A stretch of DNA of 64,000 nt from Ktedonobacter racemifer DSM 44963 (GCF_000178855.1 NZ_ADVG01000004.1:1736001-1800000), one strand, 5' to 3'; shown: positions 27,391 to 36,598, counted from the stretch's first letter. Notes: generated by a model from the letters alone, not told the origin. Numbers and translations: made by a program.

Positions 27391-28203
27391 CTATGCCACT
27401 GGATTATGCAGGGCTAAGCAGCCAACCTGGATGTGTACCTGGTCGCCAGGTTGAAGCGAAAATTGGTCGGGAGGCACGATGCCAGTCCCGGTCATCAAAA
27501 AGGCACCGCGAGGGAAGGCTAACTCCTGTCCCAGATAACTAGCGAGCTCCTCAAGCGTGCGTTTCATCTGTACGGTGCTCACCTCATCGTGAAAGATCAA
27601 TGTGTCGTCGCGATAAATGGAGAGTGCGATGGGTAGGGAGCGCATCTGATCAGCGCTCGCCAGCAAGATGCCGGGTCCAAGCCCACATGAGCCGTTGTAG
27701 ACCTTGGCCTGGGGCAGGTAGAGGGGGTTCTCGCCCTCGATGCTGCGCGAGGACATGTCGTTGCCTGCGCAGTAGCCGACAATCTCCATCCGGCTATTGA
27801 GGAGCAGCACCAGTTCTGGCTCCGGCACATTCCAGTCACTATCGCGGCGAATGCGTAGTGGTTGCTGCTCGCCCTGGACGCGCCAGCCCAGGGCTTTGAA
27901 GAAGAGTTCGGGTCGTGTGGCGTCATAGACTTTCTCATAGACATCCCCTACTTCAGACTCAAGCTTGCGCGCCTCGCGACTGCGTAAATAGGTGACTCCA
28001 CTGGCCCAGACCTCCTGCTCGGTCTCGATTGGTGCCAGCAGGTGCTCCTTCAGGTCTTCGCCAGTGGAGAGTCCCTCCAGAGTAGCGAGCATATCCTTCG
28101 CCGAGAGACCGAGTAGGGAGCTAAGACTAAAACTCTCGATAATGACATGACCATCCCTGGCCCAGCGTATACCCTGGGGTGTAAGGTGCCGTGTGAGATA
28201 CAT
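27391..28203 (-). CDS. Fumarylacetoacetate hydrolase-family protein (sugar-acid dehydratase-like)
   Basis: A 270-residue FAH-fold enzyme. The segment GNDMSSRSIEGENPLYLPQA is characteristic of the branch containing 2-keto-3-deoxy-D-arabinonate/xylonate dehydratases; acidic metal ligands and the C-terminal RGAFLMTGTGIVPP are present. ATG 28203 has GAGAGGAG upstream and is preferred to the TTG further up. A role in pentonate breakdown would suit the xylose-releasing enzymes here, but this is inference. Confidence 0.82.
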   Translation of the reverse strand: MYLTRHLTPQGIRWARDGHVIIESFSLSSLLGLSAKDMLATLEGLSTGEDLKEHLLAPIETEQEVWASGVTYLRSREARKLESEVGDVYEKVYDATRPELFFKALGWRVQGEQQPLRIRRDSDWNVPEPELVLLLNSRMEIVGYCAGNDMSSRSIEGENPLYLPQAKVYNGSCGLGPGILLASADQMRSLPIALSIYRDDTLIFHDEVSTVQMKRTLEELASYLGQELAFPRGAFLMTGTGIVPPDQFSLQPGDQVHIQVGCLALHNPVA

Positions 28204-28584
28204 AGTTGCGTCTCCTCTCTGCAAAATACGTGTTCTTTACGTTTAGGCCGTTGTCTCTCTCATGACGCGTAGCAGTAGGCGCTGGAGCTTGTGCGCTACT
28301 TCCTACCCCACTCCTACGCTAAGTTTAGCAACATTATGTAGTTTAAGCAACGTACGGTTGCTCATATAACCGAGCCTTAAAAGGTAAGGGATGTGCATGT
28401 GGTGGGGTCAGACTTACATAGACATGGGAGAAAGAAGGGAACTCGACATCTTCAGTTGGACTGGACAAACTTTCGCTGGTGGTGTAAAACCTGTGGAAGA
28501 GGAGTATGACTTTGAAGAGCCCATACACCGCGCTTGTATCCTGCACAGAGATACATTAAGTTGAAAAGTAAGAGGAGAGTAAGA
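28204..28584. other. Intergenic region between divergent genes
   Basis: About 380 bp with no supported gene. It must carry promoters for the leftward FAH-family gene and the rightward M42 gene. No palindrome of the long family is present, and no convincing -35/-10 pair was identified. Confidence 0.4.
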
Positions 28585-29634
28585 ATGGCACTCAATATTG
28601 AATTGCTGAAAAAAATCGCGGAAACACCTGGTATTTCAGGACGTGAAGACCAGGTGCGTGCCCTGATCCTGGAAGAACTGCGCACACTTACCGACGAGGT
28701 CAGCGTTGATCGCCTGGGCAACATCATCGCCTTGAAGCGAGGCAAAAGTGAGCGTCGTGTCATGCTGGCTGCACATATGGATGAAATTGGCTTCATCGTC
28801 AAGCATATTGATAACCAGGGATTCATCCGTATTCAGCCGGTGGGTGGTTTTGATGCCCGCGTGCTCTTTGCTCAGCGTGTCCTAGTCCATGGCTTTGCGG
28901 GCCAGACCTTACGGGGAGTCCTGATGCCATCGAGCAAGCCTATTCACCTGTTAGGCGGTGAGAAACCCGCAGCGGTGAAAATCGATGATCTCTTTATTGA
29001 TCTCGGCTTGCCAAACGAACAGGTGCGTGCAAAAGTAGAAGTGGGCGATATGATCACGATGGATCGCACGCTGGAAGTCGTTGGCGATATGGTCGTCAGC
29101 AAGTCACTGGATGACCGCGCTAGCCTCTTTGTGATGCTCGAAGCCTTGCGCGCTTTGCGGAACCATGAGGTGACTATTTTCGCCGTCGCCACGGTTCAGG
29201 AAGAGGTGGGCCTGCGTGGCGCAGCCACTGCCGCCTATCAGGTTCAACCGGATGTGAGCGTAGCGCTGGATATTACTCTGGCGGGAGACATCCCTGGTGG
29301 CGCTGATCAGGATGCGGTGACACGACTGGGCGAGGGCACCGCCATCAAAGTCTTCGACTCGTCGCATATCTCCAATCATAAGCTCGTGCGGCACTTCCGC
29401 GATTTGGCGAAGCGGCACAATATTCCCCATCAGCTTGAGGTGCTGCCAAGGGGCGGGACAGATGCGGGAGCGATGCAGCGAACACGCGAAGGCTCACCCA
29501 CCATCACGCTCTCGACGCCTACCCGCTACGTCCATACGGTCAACGAAATGATCCACCAGGCCGATCTGGAAGCGAGTATCACCTTGCTGTCCCGTTATCT
29601 GGAAGATGCCCACAACGGCGTCTATTCGCTCTAG
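28585..29634 (+). CDS. M42-family metallo-aminopeptidase
   Basis: A 349-residue cytoplasmic aminopeptidase of the glutamyl/deblocking type. Metal and catalytic segments are in order: LAAHMDEIGFIV, SLDDRASLFVML, VQEEVGLRGA (catalytic Glu-Glu), LDITLAGDIPG and PRGGTDAGAM, with a final histidine in TRYVHTVNEM. The frame is open upstream to 28534, but ATG 28585 has GAGGAG and begins the domain. Confidence 0.93.
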   Translation: MALNIELLKKIAETPGISGREDQVRALILEELRTLTDEVSVDRLGNIIALKRGKSERRVMLAAHMDEIGFIVKHIDNQGFIRIQPVGGFDARVLFAQRVLVHGFAGQTLRGVLMPSSKPIHLLGGEKPAAVKIDDLFIDLGLPNEQVRAKVEVGDMITMDRTLEVVGDMVVSKSLDDRASLFVMLEALRALRNHEVTIFAVATVQEEVGLRGAATAAYQVQPDVSVALDITLAGDIPGGADQDAVTRLGEGTAIKVFDSSHISNHKLVRHFRDLAKRHNIPHQLEVLPRGGTDAGAMQRTREGSPTITLSTPTRYVHTVNEMIHQADLEASITLLSRYLEDAHNGVYSL

Positions 29635-29649
29635 AGGCATAGAACTCTT

Positions 29650-29687
29650 CACCCCTCTCACTCTTCATATGAAGAGTGAGAGGGGTG
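29650..29687. terminator. Palindromic hairpin after the M42 gene
   Basis: A perfect 38-bp palindrome made of CACCCCTCTCACTCTTCAT and its complement, 16 bp after the stop. No T-tract follows, so it may stabilise the mRNA end or act as a weak terminator. Confidence 0.55.
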
Positions 29688-29751
29688 TCATGTGCCCCTT
29701 TGAGTAAAGGCACATCTTTACTGTTTTACCTCTTTTATACGCATTGCCCTC

Positions 29752-29774
29752 AGCCAACCAGAGTTGGCTTTTTC
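29752..29774 (+). terminator. Intrinsic terminator upstream of the DUF4177-like gene
   Basis: Stem AGCCAAC / GTTGGCT with loop CAGA followed by TTTTTC. It lies 118 bp after the M42 stop and 250 bp before the next gene. It could end the M42 transcript or act as a leader attenuator of the next gene. The rest of 29775-30023 contains small hairpins but no gene. Confidence 0.55.
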
Positions 29775-30023
29775 CCCAACCATTGTTCTCCCAGGGCGTT
29801 CTTCCCTTGGCATTGCGCTCCGTCTCTTACAAGATTCGGGATGAATCATGTTTAAATATCAATTTTCCAAAAAGCTGTCCCAAAAAGGACCGTTTAACCC
29901 TCTTTAAGGGTGAAGATCATTTTATGATCCTTATGACTGAACGCCCCTCAGGGAAAGGGCGTGAAACATGTTGCTTTTCACCCCCTTGTAAAGCAACTTC
30001 TCTAGATGAAAGGAATCACTTCG

Positions 30024-30734
30024 ATGATATCTTTAGAAAAGTTTCTCTCAGAGAAGAGAGAGGTTACTATTCATACGCTTGCAAGTTACATCAAGCAATA
30101 TATTCAAGAACAGTGTCCGCTTCTGTTACAGGAACATCAGGAGGAATTGCTACGTACTCTCGACCAGGCCGGGGAACGTGCCTATGGGGTGTTTGCAAGA
30201 ATGCTCTTCCTTCCTATCCAGGAGCAGCTCAAACAAGCAGGATTTGTCTGTGATCCCAACTATCCAGGCGATTTTAGCACGAGTTCGATCGAGTATTGGG
30301 GACCTCCAGAGGAAAGGGATCGCTGTTACTGGACCGTAGTGAGAACGGTGCAAGGGACAACATTAGGCACCATTATCACACGCGTATTCCATGATCATAC
30401 GCAGTTCCGCATTCCTCTTCCTCCTGCCACCTTTACATTAGAGGAGACAGAGACCGATGCGATTGTCGAAGCGCTCTCTCATGCTTCTGTACGACTGCAA
30501 CAGGCGGAGTTGCTTCAAAGGAAATGGGCTCCTGGGCAAGAGCGATCTGAATGGGAGTATAGTATCGAGATCGGGTTGGCTGATTATATAGATTCCAGGA
30601 GTGCAGAGATCACTGGAACGTTACTTGACAGAGCGCTTTCCCTTTGGGGACAAAACGGCTGGGAACTCGTCACGATCGTTCCCCGGCAGGAACGCTTGAT
30701 CGCCTTTTTCAAGCGTCCCGCGAAAGGAAACTAA
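30024..30734 (+). CDS. Hypothetical protein with a DUF4177-like C-terminus
   Basis: 236 residues, no signal peptide or membrane segment. The first 200 residues are not recognised. The C-terminal segment LLDRALSLWGQNGWELVTIV, ending IAFFKRP, resembles DUF4177 (LN.LG..GWELV...fKR). ATG 30024 has AAAGGA at suitable distance; ATG 30006 is less likely. Confidence 0.65.
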   Translation: MISLEKFLSEKREVTIHTLASYIKQYIQEQCPLLLQEHQEELLRTLDQAGERAYGVFARMLFLPIQEQLKQAGFVCDPNYPGDFSTSSIEYWGPPEERDRCYWTVVRTVQGTTLGTIITRVFHDHTQFRIPLPPATFTLEETETDAIVEALSHASVRLQQAELLQRKWAPGQERSEWEYSIEIGLADYIDSRSAEITGTLLDRALSLWGQNGWELVTIVPRQERLIAFFKRPAKGN

Positions 30735-30753
30735 GTACTACAGTCCCACATAC

Positions 30754-30885
30754 ATGCTCAGGGAGCAGGACCTGGCAGCGATCCTTCTAGGAAGAAGACT
30801 CTTGGATGTGCTGCCAGAGATCTACTTTGCCCCAGAGGTAGAAGTGATAGGCTACCGTCTCCCAGAGCCAGCACTCGACACATGA
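30754..30885 (+). CDS. Short hypothetical ORF or gene fragment
   Basis: 43 codons: begins MLREQDLAAILLGRRLLDVL and ends YRLPEPALDT. The frame is also open upstream into the end of the preceding gene (KYYSPTYMLREQ). The composition looks protein-like, but there is no ribosome site. It may be a small coupled protein or the 3' end of a lost gene. Confidence 0.35.
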   Translation: MLREQDLAAILLGRRLLDVLPEIYFAPEVEVIGYRLPEPALDT

Positions 30886-30908
30886 GGGCTATGGGATATA
30901 GGGATTCC

Positions 30909-33386
30909 CTATAACCAGCGGCTGGTTTCGGTTAGCTCGAAGGTGGCGGTGCCGCGGATATCCTGGGAGGATGCACCAACCAGAACCTCGAAGGTACCAG
31001 CCTCGGCCACCCATTGATGCGCTTTGTCATCGAAGTAGGCCAGGGCTTCGCGTCCGATCTCCAGGGTGACAGTCTGCGTCTCGCCCGGGTTGAGCGCGAC
31101 CTTGGCGAAGGCCTTGAGCTCTTTCTCGGGGCGGTGCAGGCTCGCCTTGATATCGCGCACATAGAGCTGCACGATCTCTTTACCGGCTCGCTTGCCTGTA
31201 TTGGTGATGTCCAGCGAGACCTGGAGGCTGGCGTTGGCGCCTATCGCCCCAGCGCTTGCCTTCAGTGGCCCATAGGCGAAGCTGGTGTAAGAGAGGCCAT
31301 AGCCAAATGGGAAGAGGGGTGTGACCTTCTTTTTGTCATAATAGCGATAACCAACGAAGAGTCCCTCACCATAATGTACTTTCCCGTTCTCGCCGGGATA
31401 GTTGATATAGGCAGGGGTGTCCTCCAGGCGTACGGGGAAGGTCTGTGCCAGCTTGCCCGAGGGATTCACATCGCCAAAGAGGACATCAGCGATGGCGTTG
31501 CCACATTCCTGGCCCGGATACCAGGCCTGCACGACCGCCGCGACCTTCTCTAACCAGGGCATGGCGTTGGGCGTACCCGCGTTAAGCACCACGATGGTAT
31601 TGGGGTTGGCCTCCGCGACTCGCGCAATCAACTCATTCTGTTCGCCTGGCAGCTCCATAGCGGTGCGGTCAAAGCCCTCGCTCTCCCACTCGCCATTTAA
31701 GCCCGCGAATACTAGCGCGATGTCGGCCTGAGCGGCCAGGGCAGCGGCTCGCCCAACCATGTCTTCTGGAAGTGGGGGCAGACAGCCCAGGCGTAGGGCA
31801 GATGCCATGGTGTTCGTGCTTTTGCTAAATTCAAGCACGAGATCATACGCCTGACCCGCCTGCATCTCCACACGGTTTCGGACTTCGATGCTGCCCATGC
31901 CAAAGTAGCTGTCGCCAGGCGTCGGGCTGGTCCAGTTATCTATGACTTCCTCTCCATCAATGAAGAGGCGGCTCAGACCCGCGCTGACGAGACTGAAGGT
32001 GTAGGTACCAGTTGTCTGGGGCACGAAGCGACCCGTAGCACGTGCTGCGAACCGCTGGGGATCGATGCCCTCGGGGAGTGGACCAAACCATATACGCTCG
32101 CTTGCCTCAAGCTGCTCTTGCTGGACAGGTGTGCCCTCCGGCGTTGCGGTGTTGAAATATGCCAGAGAGAAGGCGTGCTCTGCCCCCTCCTCATTGGCGA
32201 GAAGCTGAGGGTCGAGGAGGGGGAGCAGCTTATGGCTGGTGCAGCCCTGCTCATAGCCAACCTCTGTTCCCTCGCCCAGTTTGGTAAGGACGCCTTCGAA
32301 GGGCGAGACCCGGTAGTGTGGATTGACCTGGGCGCTGCCGCCACCCATGATCTGGGCCTCCTTGGCGTTTGGCCCGATAATGGCGATGGAGCGTAGCGCC
32401 TCGTGCTGGAGCGGCAGCACATTCTGCTCATTCTTCAGCAGGACCATGCCCTCGGCGGCGGCCTGGCGAATCAGGGCGCGGTGCTCAGGCAGGTCAATCG
32501 CCTGCTCTGGCTCCTCCTCGGGCTGCACGAACTTTCCGGCCTTCTCCAGCAAGTTCAGGAGGCGGAGGATGCTCTTATCGATGGTCTCTTCCGTGACTTC
32601 GCCATCCTTGACGGCCTGGAGCAGTTTCTCGCCGCGCCACAACCCAGGACCTGGCATCTCCAGGTCGAGGCCCGCGTTCACGGAGGCGGCGGTGCTCTTG
32701 ACTGACATAAACCAATCGGACATCACTACGCCATCAAAGCCCCACTCATCGCGCAGGATGCTTTGCAGGAGTTCTGGATGCTCGCTGGCCGCAACGCCAT
32801 TGACGAGGTTGTAGGAGGCCATGATGGCCCAGGTGTTGGCCTCGCGAACGGCGGCCTCAAAGGGAGGGAGATAGATCTCGCGTAGCGTGCGCTCATCAAC
32901 CTCGGTGCTGATGCTGTAGCGCTCGAACTCTGACTCGTTACCGGCATAGTGTTTGACGGTCGCGCCGACGCCCTGGCTCTGGATGCCGCGAATGTAGGCC
33001 ACCGCCATTCTGGCTGTGAGGTAAGGGTCCTCGGAGAAGCTCTCAAAATTACGTCCGCCAATGGGAGTGCGGTGGATATTTACCGTGGGAGCCAGCAGGA
33101 CGCGTGCCCCCTTGCTCTTTGTCTCCTGGGCCAGCGCCCGCCCAACGCGTTCGATCAGCGCGGTATCCCAGGTCGCCGCGAGATTGGCCCCGCAAGGGAA
33201 GCAGGCGGCGGTGACGCCTCCCTGCATGGCGCCACCCCGGGCGCCGTTAGGACCATCGCTCACTTTTAACGCGGGGATGCTCAGTCGATCATTGACAATG
33301 GTATGCCACATATCGGCGCCAGCGAGCATGGCGACCTTCTCCTGGAGCGTCATTTGCTGAAGCAGGTTCTCTGTGGTCTCAGACAT
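30909..33386 (-). CDS. GH3 beta-glucosidase/beta-xylosidase with PA14 domain
   Basis: 825 residues. GH3 N-domain features: VSDGPNGARG, TVNIHRTPIGGRNFESFSED and ATVKHYAGNE, with nucleophile Asp224 in FDGVVMSDW. A PA14 insert (about residues 385-545; RFVPQTTGTYTFSLVSAGLS) precedes the rest of the C-domain (FPFGYGLSYTSF) and a fibronectin III-like end. No signal peptide, so it is probably intracellular. ATG 33386 has AAAGGGA; the longer frame to 33500 is rejected. The PA14 insert usually caps the active site and favours short oligosaccharides. Confidence 0.93.
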   Translation of the reverse strand: MSETTENLLQQMTLQEKVAMLAGADMWHTIVNDRLSIPALKVSDGPNGARGGAMQGGVTAACFPCGANLAATWDTALIERVGRALAQETKSKGARVLLAPTVNIHRTPIGGRNFESFSEDPYLTARMAVAYIRGIQSQGVGATVKHYAGNESEFERYSISTEVDERTLREIYLPPFEAAVREANTWAIMASYNLVNGVAASEHPELLQSILRDEWGFDGVVMSDWFMSVKSTAASVNAGLDLEMPGPGLWRGEKLLQAVKDGEVTEETIDKSILRLLNLLEKAGKFVQPEEEPEQAIDLPEHRALIRQAAAEGMVLLKNEQNVLPLQHEALRSIAIIGPNAKEAQIMGGGSAQVNPHYRVSPFEGVLTKLGEGTEVGYEQGCTSHKLLPLLDPQLLANEEGAEHAFSLAYFNTATPEGTPVQQEQLEASERIWFGPLPEGIDPQRFAARATGRFVPQTTGTYTFSLVSAGLSRLFIDGEEVIDNWTSPTPGDSYFGMGSIEVRNRVEMQAGQAYDLVLEFSKSTNTMASALRLGCLPPLPEDMVGRAAALAAQADIALVFAGLNGEWESEGFDRTAMELPGEQNELIARVAEANPNTIVVLNAGTPNAMPWLEKVAAVVQAWYPGQECGNAIADVLFGDVNPSGKLAQTFPVRLEDTPAYINYPGENGKVHYGEGLFVGYRYYDKKKVTPLFPFGYGLSYTSFAYGPLKASAGAIGANASLQVSLDITNTGKRAGKEIVQLYVRDIKASLHRPEKELKAFAKVALNPGETQTVTLEIGREALAYFDDKAHQWVAEAGTFEVLVGASSQDIRGTATFELTETSRWL

Positions 33387-33552
33387 ATTTTTATCCCTTT
33401 CGATAATATATAGATACTTGTATATTGTATCGCGTTTTGGCGCGGGTATGTAGGTGGTACGTGATATGAGGAAGGTTGTAAAGCCCCTCAAAAGCCACAC
33501 TCGATGTATGCTACAATTATGCGATAGAAGAAAATTTTAGAGGATACTATTT

Positions 33553-34506
33553 GTGGATATACACTATACCAATCCTGTCTGGCAGGGAGATATGCCAGAT
33601 CCCTTCGTATTGAAGTGGGAGGGCCAGTATTATGCCTTTGGCACTGGTGGTCAGAAACGCGAGGCGAACGGCAATATTTTTCCGGTCCTGCGCTCGAATG
33701 ACCTCGTGCACTGGCAGGCCTGTGGAGGCGCGCTGATACCGCCTCCAGCCGAGCATGGCGACGACTTCTGGGCACCAGAGGTTGCCTATGATGGGGGGAA
33801 GTTCTACCTTTATTACTCAATTGGCAAGGGGTTGCGCCATCAATTGCGCGTGGCGACGAGCGAGACTCCTGTGGGACCATACCAGGATACAGGTATGCCT
33901 CTGGTCGATCCGCGCACCCAACCCTTCTGTATTGATGCTCATCCCTTTTGTGACGACGACGGCCAGTGGTATCTCTTCTATGCTCGCGACTTTCTCGATA
34001 CCGAGCATGGCTACCACCAGGGGACCGCGCTGGTCGTGGATCGTTTAGCGACGATGACGCGCCTGGCTGGCGAGGAGACAACCGTCTTGCGTGCACGCCA
34101 TGACTGGACGCTCTTCGAGGCTCAGCGCTCCATGCCCCACTATGGTATCATTGCCGATTGGCACACCCTGGAGGGTCCCAGTGTACGCAAGCATGCTGGC
34201 CGCTACTACTGCTTCTATAGCGGCTCCAGCTTTATGACCGAGAACTACGGAGTAGATTACGCTATCAGCAGCAGCGTGCGCGGTCCCTATACGGGCGAGG
34301 GCAGCGAGGCGCGTGTGCTGCGTAGTGTGCCAGGAAAGGTGCGTGGCCCTGGGCATCACTCAATTGTGCCAGGTCCTGATGGACAGACGGAGTATATTGT
34401 GTATCACGCCTGGGATGCGCAGATGCAGGTACGCCAGATGTGCATTGATCGCCTGCTGTGGACCCTTGAAGGTCCTCGCTGCGCTGGCCCCTCGATTGAT
34501 CTTTAG
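33553..34506 (+). CDS. GH43 beta-xylosidase / alpha-L-arabinofuranosidase
   Basis: 317 residues, the five-bladed propeller of GH43. The catalytic base Asp16 is in GDMPDPF, the pKa-modulating Asp is in CIDAHPF (about 128), and the acid Glu207 is in LEGPSVRKH. GTG 33553 follows AGAGGA. It has no signal peptide, so it acts on imported arabinoxylan-type fragments. It is divergent from the GH3 gene, which probably shares regulation. Confidence 0.92.
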   Translation: MDIHYTNPVWQGDMPDPFVLKWEGQYYAFGTGGQKREANGNIFPVLRSNDLVHWQACGGALIPPPAEHGDDFWAPEVAYDGGKFYLYYSIGKGLRHQLRVATSETPVGPYQDTGMPLVDPRTQPFCIDAHPFCDDDGQWYLFYARDFLDTEHGYHQGTALVVDRLATMTRLAGEETTVLRARHDWTLFEAQRSMPHYGIIADWHTLEGPSVRKHAGRYYCFYSGSSFMTENYGVDYAISSSVRGPYTGEGSEARVLRSVPGKVRGPGHHSIVPGPDGQTEYIVYHAWDAQMQVRQMCIDRLLWTLEGPRCAGPSIDL

Positions 34507-34509
34507 ATA

Positions 34510-34600
34510 GCCCGACGCTGCTAAAGCACGCGTCTATATATCATGGTACGAGGCACAATCGCGCTATTATATGTAGATGCGTGCTTTAGCAGCGTCGGGC
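34510..34600. terminator. Bidirectional long-stem terminator between convergent genes
   Basis: 22-bp perfect outer arms (34510-34531 and 34579-34600), with imperfect pairing further in, followed rightward by CTTTTC. The right arm also encodes the last residues of the leftward membrane protein gene. The apex lacks the GGC-N3-GCC signature of the long palindrome family. Confidence 0.75.
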
Positions 34601-35163
34601 CTTTTCACTATGCGCCCTGACCTCTTTTTCTTTCCCGCAAAGATGCGGCGATAGAGGAGGGGAGCTACCAGGAGAAAGCTGGCAACATAGATGCCCATAG
34701 CCCAGGTGGCGTGCGTGTCGCTACCGGTCATGATACCATGGATGCCCGCGAGCACGAAGATGGCCAGGGTGAGGACATGCAGGCGCTTCCACCATTTATA
34801 ACCGATGCGTGGGCGGAGCAAGGTGCTCAGGCCAATCGCCAGGCCAAGATACAGGCCAATGATGCCCAGGGCCATCCAGAGTGGGCGATAATGACTGGCA
34901 AACGGAAGTATGATCTCGCGCCAGCCGAAGTGGGTAAAGGGATCGACCCACACGGCCGCAATATGAATGCCCAGGAAGGTTGTGCTGAGTAACGTGAGAA
35001 AGTTATGTAGTTCGCTATTGATCAAGCGTGGCCAGTGGATGCGCGACTGTACCTGTGTAGAGAGCGCGAGTCCCACAAACACTGCCAGCGTGAGCAGTAT
35101 ATAGGAGGTAAAGCCTCCGGCCCGAGCGATGTCCCAGGTAATGTCTTGCCAGATGACGCTCAT
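34567..35163 (-). CDS. Ferric-reductase-like transmembrane protein
   Basis: 198 residues with about six membrane segments. Histidines suited to heme ligation are in LINSELHNFLTLL, FLGIHIAAVW, KWWKRLHVLTLA and LAGIHGIM. This matches the ferric-reductase-like (MsrQ/YedZ-related) family, which carries electrons across the membrane. The start overlaps the stop of apbE by 4 bp (ATGA), so the genes are translationally coupled. The last codons lie inside the 34510-34600 hairpin. Confidence 0.85.
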   Translation of the reverse strand: MSVIWQDITWDIARAGGFTSYILLTLAVFVGLALSTQVQSRIHWPRLINSELHNFLTLLSTTFLGIHIAAVWVDPFTHFGWREIILPFASHYRPLWMALGIIGLYLGLAIGLSTLLRPRIGYKWWKRLHVLTLAIFVLAGIHGIMTGSDTHATWAMGIYVASFLLVAPLLYRRIFAGKKKRSGRIVKRPDAAKARIYI

Positions 35164-36074
35164 TGTTCCTCACTCTTCATAAGTGCTATGGGCCATGGCT
35201 CAATGGCCTCCCATGTCCCATCCTCGCGCACGAATAGGCCCGCGATACGATGAGCGCGCAGGAAGGCTGCACCTTGCTCAAACCCAAGAATAAAGGCGAC
35301 TTTGGCCGCGATCTCGGCCTGCTCGCAACGGTCGGCTGCGACGGTTACCGACCAGAGATCGTTCCAGGCGGGTAGACCCGTGTGTGGATCGAGCAGATGA
35401 TGATAGCGTGTCTGGCCTTTCTGCCAGTGACGGCGCGCGATGCCCGAGGTGGCAAGGGCGCCTGCCCGCAGAGGAATGGTCCAGGACTCTTCGCGCCCAG
35501 GAATGGCAATCGGCCACTGGCCCTCCCCAGGAGGTAGTCCCAGCACCGCCAGGTCGCCGCCTGCATTCACCAAAGCGCAGGAGATGCCCTCTCTCTGGAG
35601 AAGATGTAGCGCGGCATCAACCGCCATGCCTTTGGCGATCCCGCCAAAATCCAACTTACAACCCAGGGGCAGGGTGACACGCCGCGCGGCCCGGTCGACC
35701 TGGATCGCTCGCCAGTATCCTCCCGGGATTCCTCCTATCTCAGGTTTATCCTGCCGAGGCGCGATAGCCTCAAAGGTGCGATCATATCCCAGGTGTATTA
35801 GCTGTTCCAGCAAGGTTGGATCATAGATTCCCTCTGTCGCATGGGCCGCTGTCAGAGCTGTCTCCAGCGTGTTTAAGAGCAGCTCGCTGACAATGGTAGG
35901 TACCCCTGGCTGCCGGTTCAGTTGGGAAAGCTCGCTCTCGGGCAGGAAACGGCTTAGCGTGCTTTCCCAGACGTTGAAGAGGGCGCGTACCAGTTGTTCT
36001 CCCGCCTCTGCCTGCTCTATAGGCAGTAGGAGGGAGATGGTGGTTCCCATCGCCTTGAACTCACGGCGTCCCAT
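35160..36074 (-). CDS. apbE: FAD:protein FMN transferase (ApbE-like)
   Basis: 304 residues from ATG 36074. The family start REFKAMGTTISLLL, the core KLDFGGIAKGMAVDAAL and NAGGDLAVLG, and the HHLLDPHTGLPA motif are all present. ApbE attaches FMN covalently to Ser/Thr of target electron-transfer proteins. The frame extends to 36257, but that proline-rich stretch overlaps the upstream gene in another frame and has no family similarity. Neighbours suggest service to a membrane redox chain. No obvious flavinylation motif was seen in the adjoining small protein. Confidence 0.9.
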   Translation of the reverse strand: MGRREFKAMGTTISLLLPIEQAEAGEQLVRALFNVWESTLSRFLPESELSQLNRQPGVPTIVSELLLNTLETALTAAHATEGIYDPTLLEQLIHLGYDRTFEAIAPRQDKPEIGGIPGGYWRAIQVDRAARRVTLPLGCKLDFGGIAKGMAVDAALHLLQREGISCALVNAGGDLAVLGLPPGEGQWPIAIPGREESWTIPLRAGALATSGIARRHWQKGQTRYHHLLDPHTGLPAWNDLWSVTVAADRCEQAEIAAKVAFILGFEQGAAFLRAHRIAGLFVREDGTWEAIEPWPIALMKSEEQ

Positions 36075-36093
36075 GCCCAGAGGATCTCGATAG

Positions 36094-36561
36094 TCAGGAG
36101 GCGCGGGAGCCACTGACGGGACCTTGGGGGCTATAGCTGGGCGTGTTATTGACGACTGCTGGTGGTGTGTAGTTTGAGCCTCCCTGGGTATAGGCTGGCG
36201 CGCTGGTGGCCGTTGGGGTAGTTGTACTGGTTCCCTGTAAGGCATCTTGCGATCCAAGATTATTTCCTTCCTGCTGCTGGAAAAAACTGTTGCTCTTCTG
36301 AGATGTAGATGTGGCGGGTGTCATGTGTTTGACAGTCGATGACGAATGCGTTGGCTTAGCCACTGTCTGGAACTGAGGATAGGCGATCAGGGCACCAACG
36401 ATACCAAAGGTGGCAAGTGAGGTCAGGGCCGTTCCTCGTTTAAAAGTATTTGCCAGAGACAACGCCCGCGCCTTGAGCATTGGTTTAGCAGGCGAGGCCG
36501 GAGCTTTTGCCTGGGGGCGAACTGCTTTTGTTTTATCAAAGTTAAATGGTTGTGTTTCCAT
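36094..36561 (-). CDS. Small single-pass membrane protein with Ser/Thr-rich tail
   Basis: 155 residues: a basic N-terminus (KARALSLANTFKRG), one membrane segment (LTSLATFGIVGALIAYP) and a low-complexity outer tail rich in Ser, Thr, Gln, Pro. No family recognised. It is 20 bp upstream of apbE and 37 bp downstream of the HtrA-like gene, in an apparent four-gene operon. Its role is unknown. Confidence 0.65.
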   Translation of the reverse strand: METQPFNFDKTKAVRPQAKAPASPAKPMLKARALSLANTFKRGTALTSLATFGIVGALIAYPQFQTVAKPTHSSSTVKHMTPATSTSQKSNSFFQQQEGNNLGSQDALQGTSTTTPTATSAPAYTQGGSNYTPPAVVNNTPSYSPQGPVSGSRAS

Positions 36562-36598
36562 GAGAGAGGCTACTTTCTTGTTTGCTATACCTTTCAGA

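Noticed and set aside
33387..33500. 38-residue extension of the GH3 enzyme
   Set aside because: Lies across the promoter region; ATG 33386 has a good ribosome site and directly begins the GH3 domain.
34510..34600. Twelfth member of the locus-specific palindrome family
   Set aside because: Outer arms are long, but the centre is 47 bases, the GGC-N3-GCC tip and collars are absent, and its place between convergent genes fits a terminator.
36075..36257. N-terminal 61-residue extension of ApbE
   Set aside because: Proline/glutamine-rich shadow of the overlapping Ser/Thr-rich gene in another frame; the conserved ApbE domain starts at ATG 36074.
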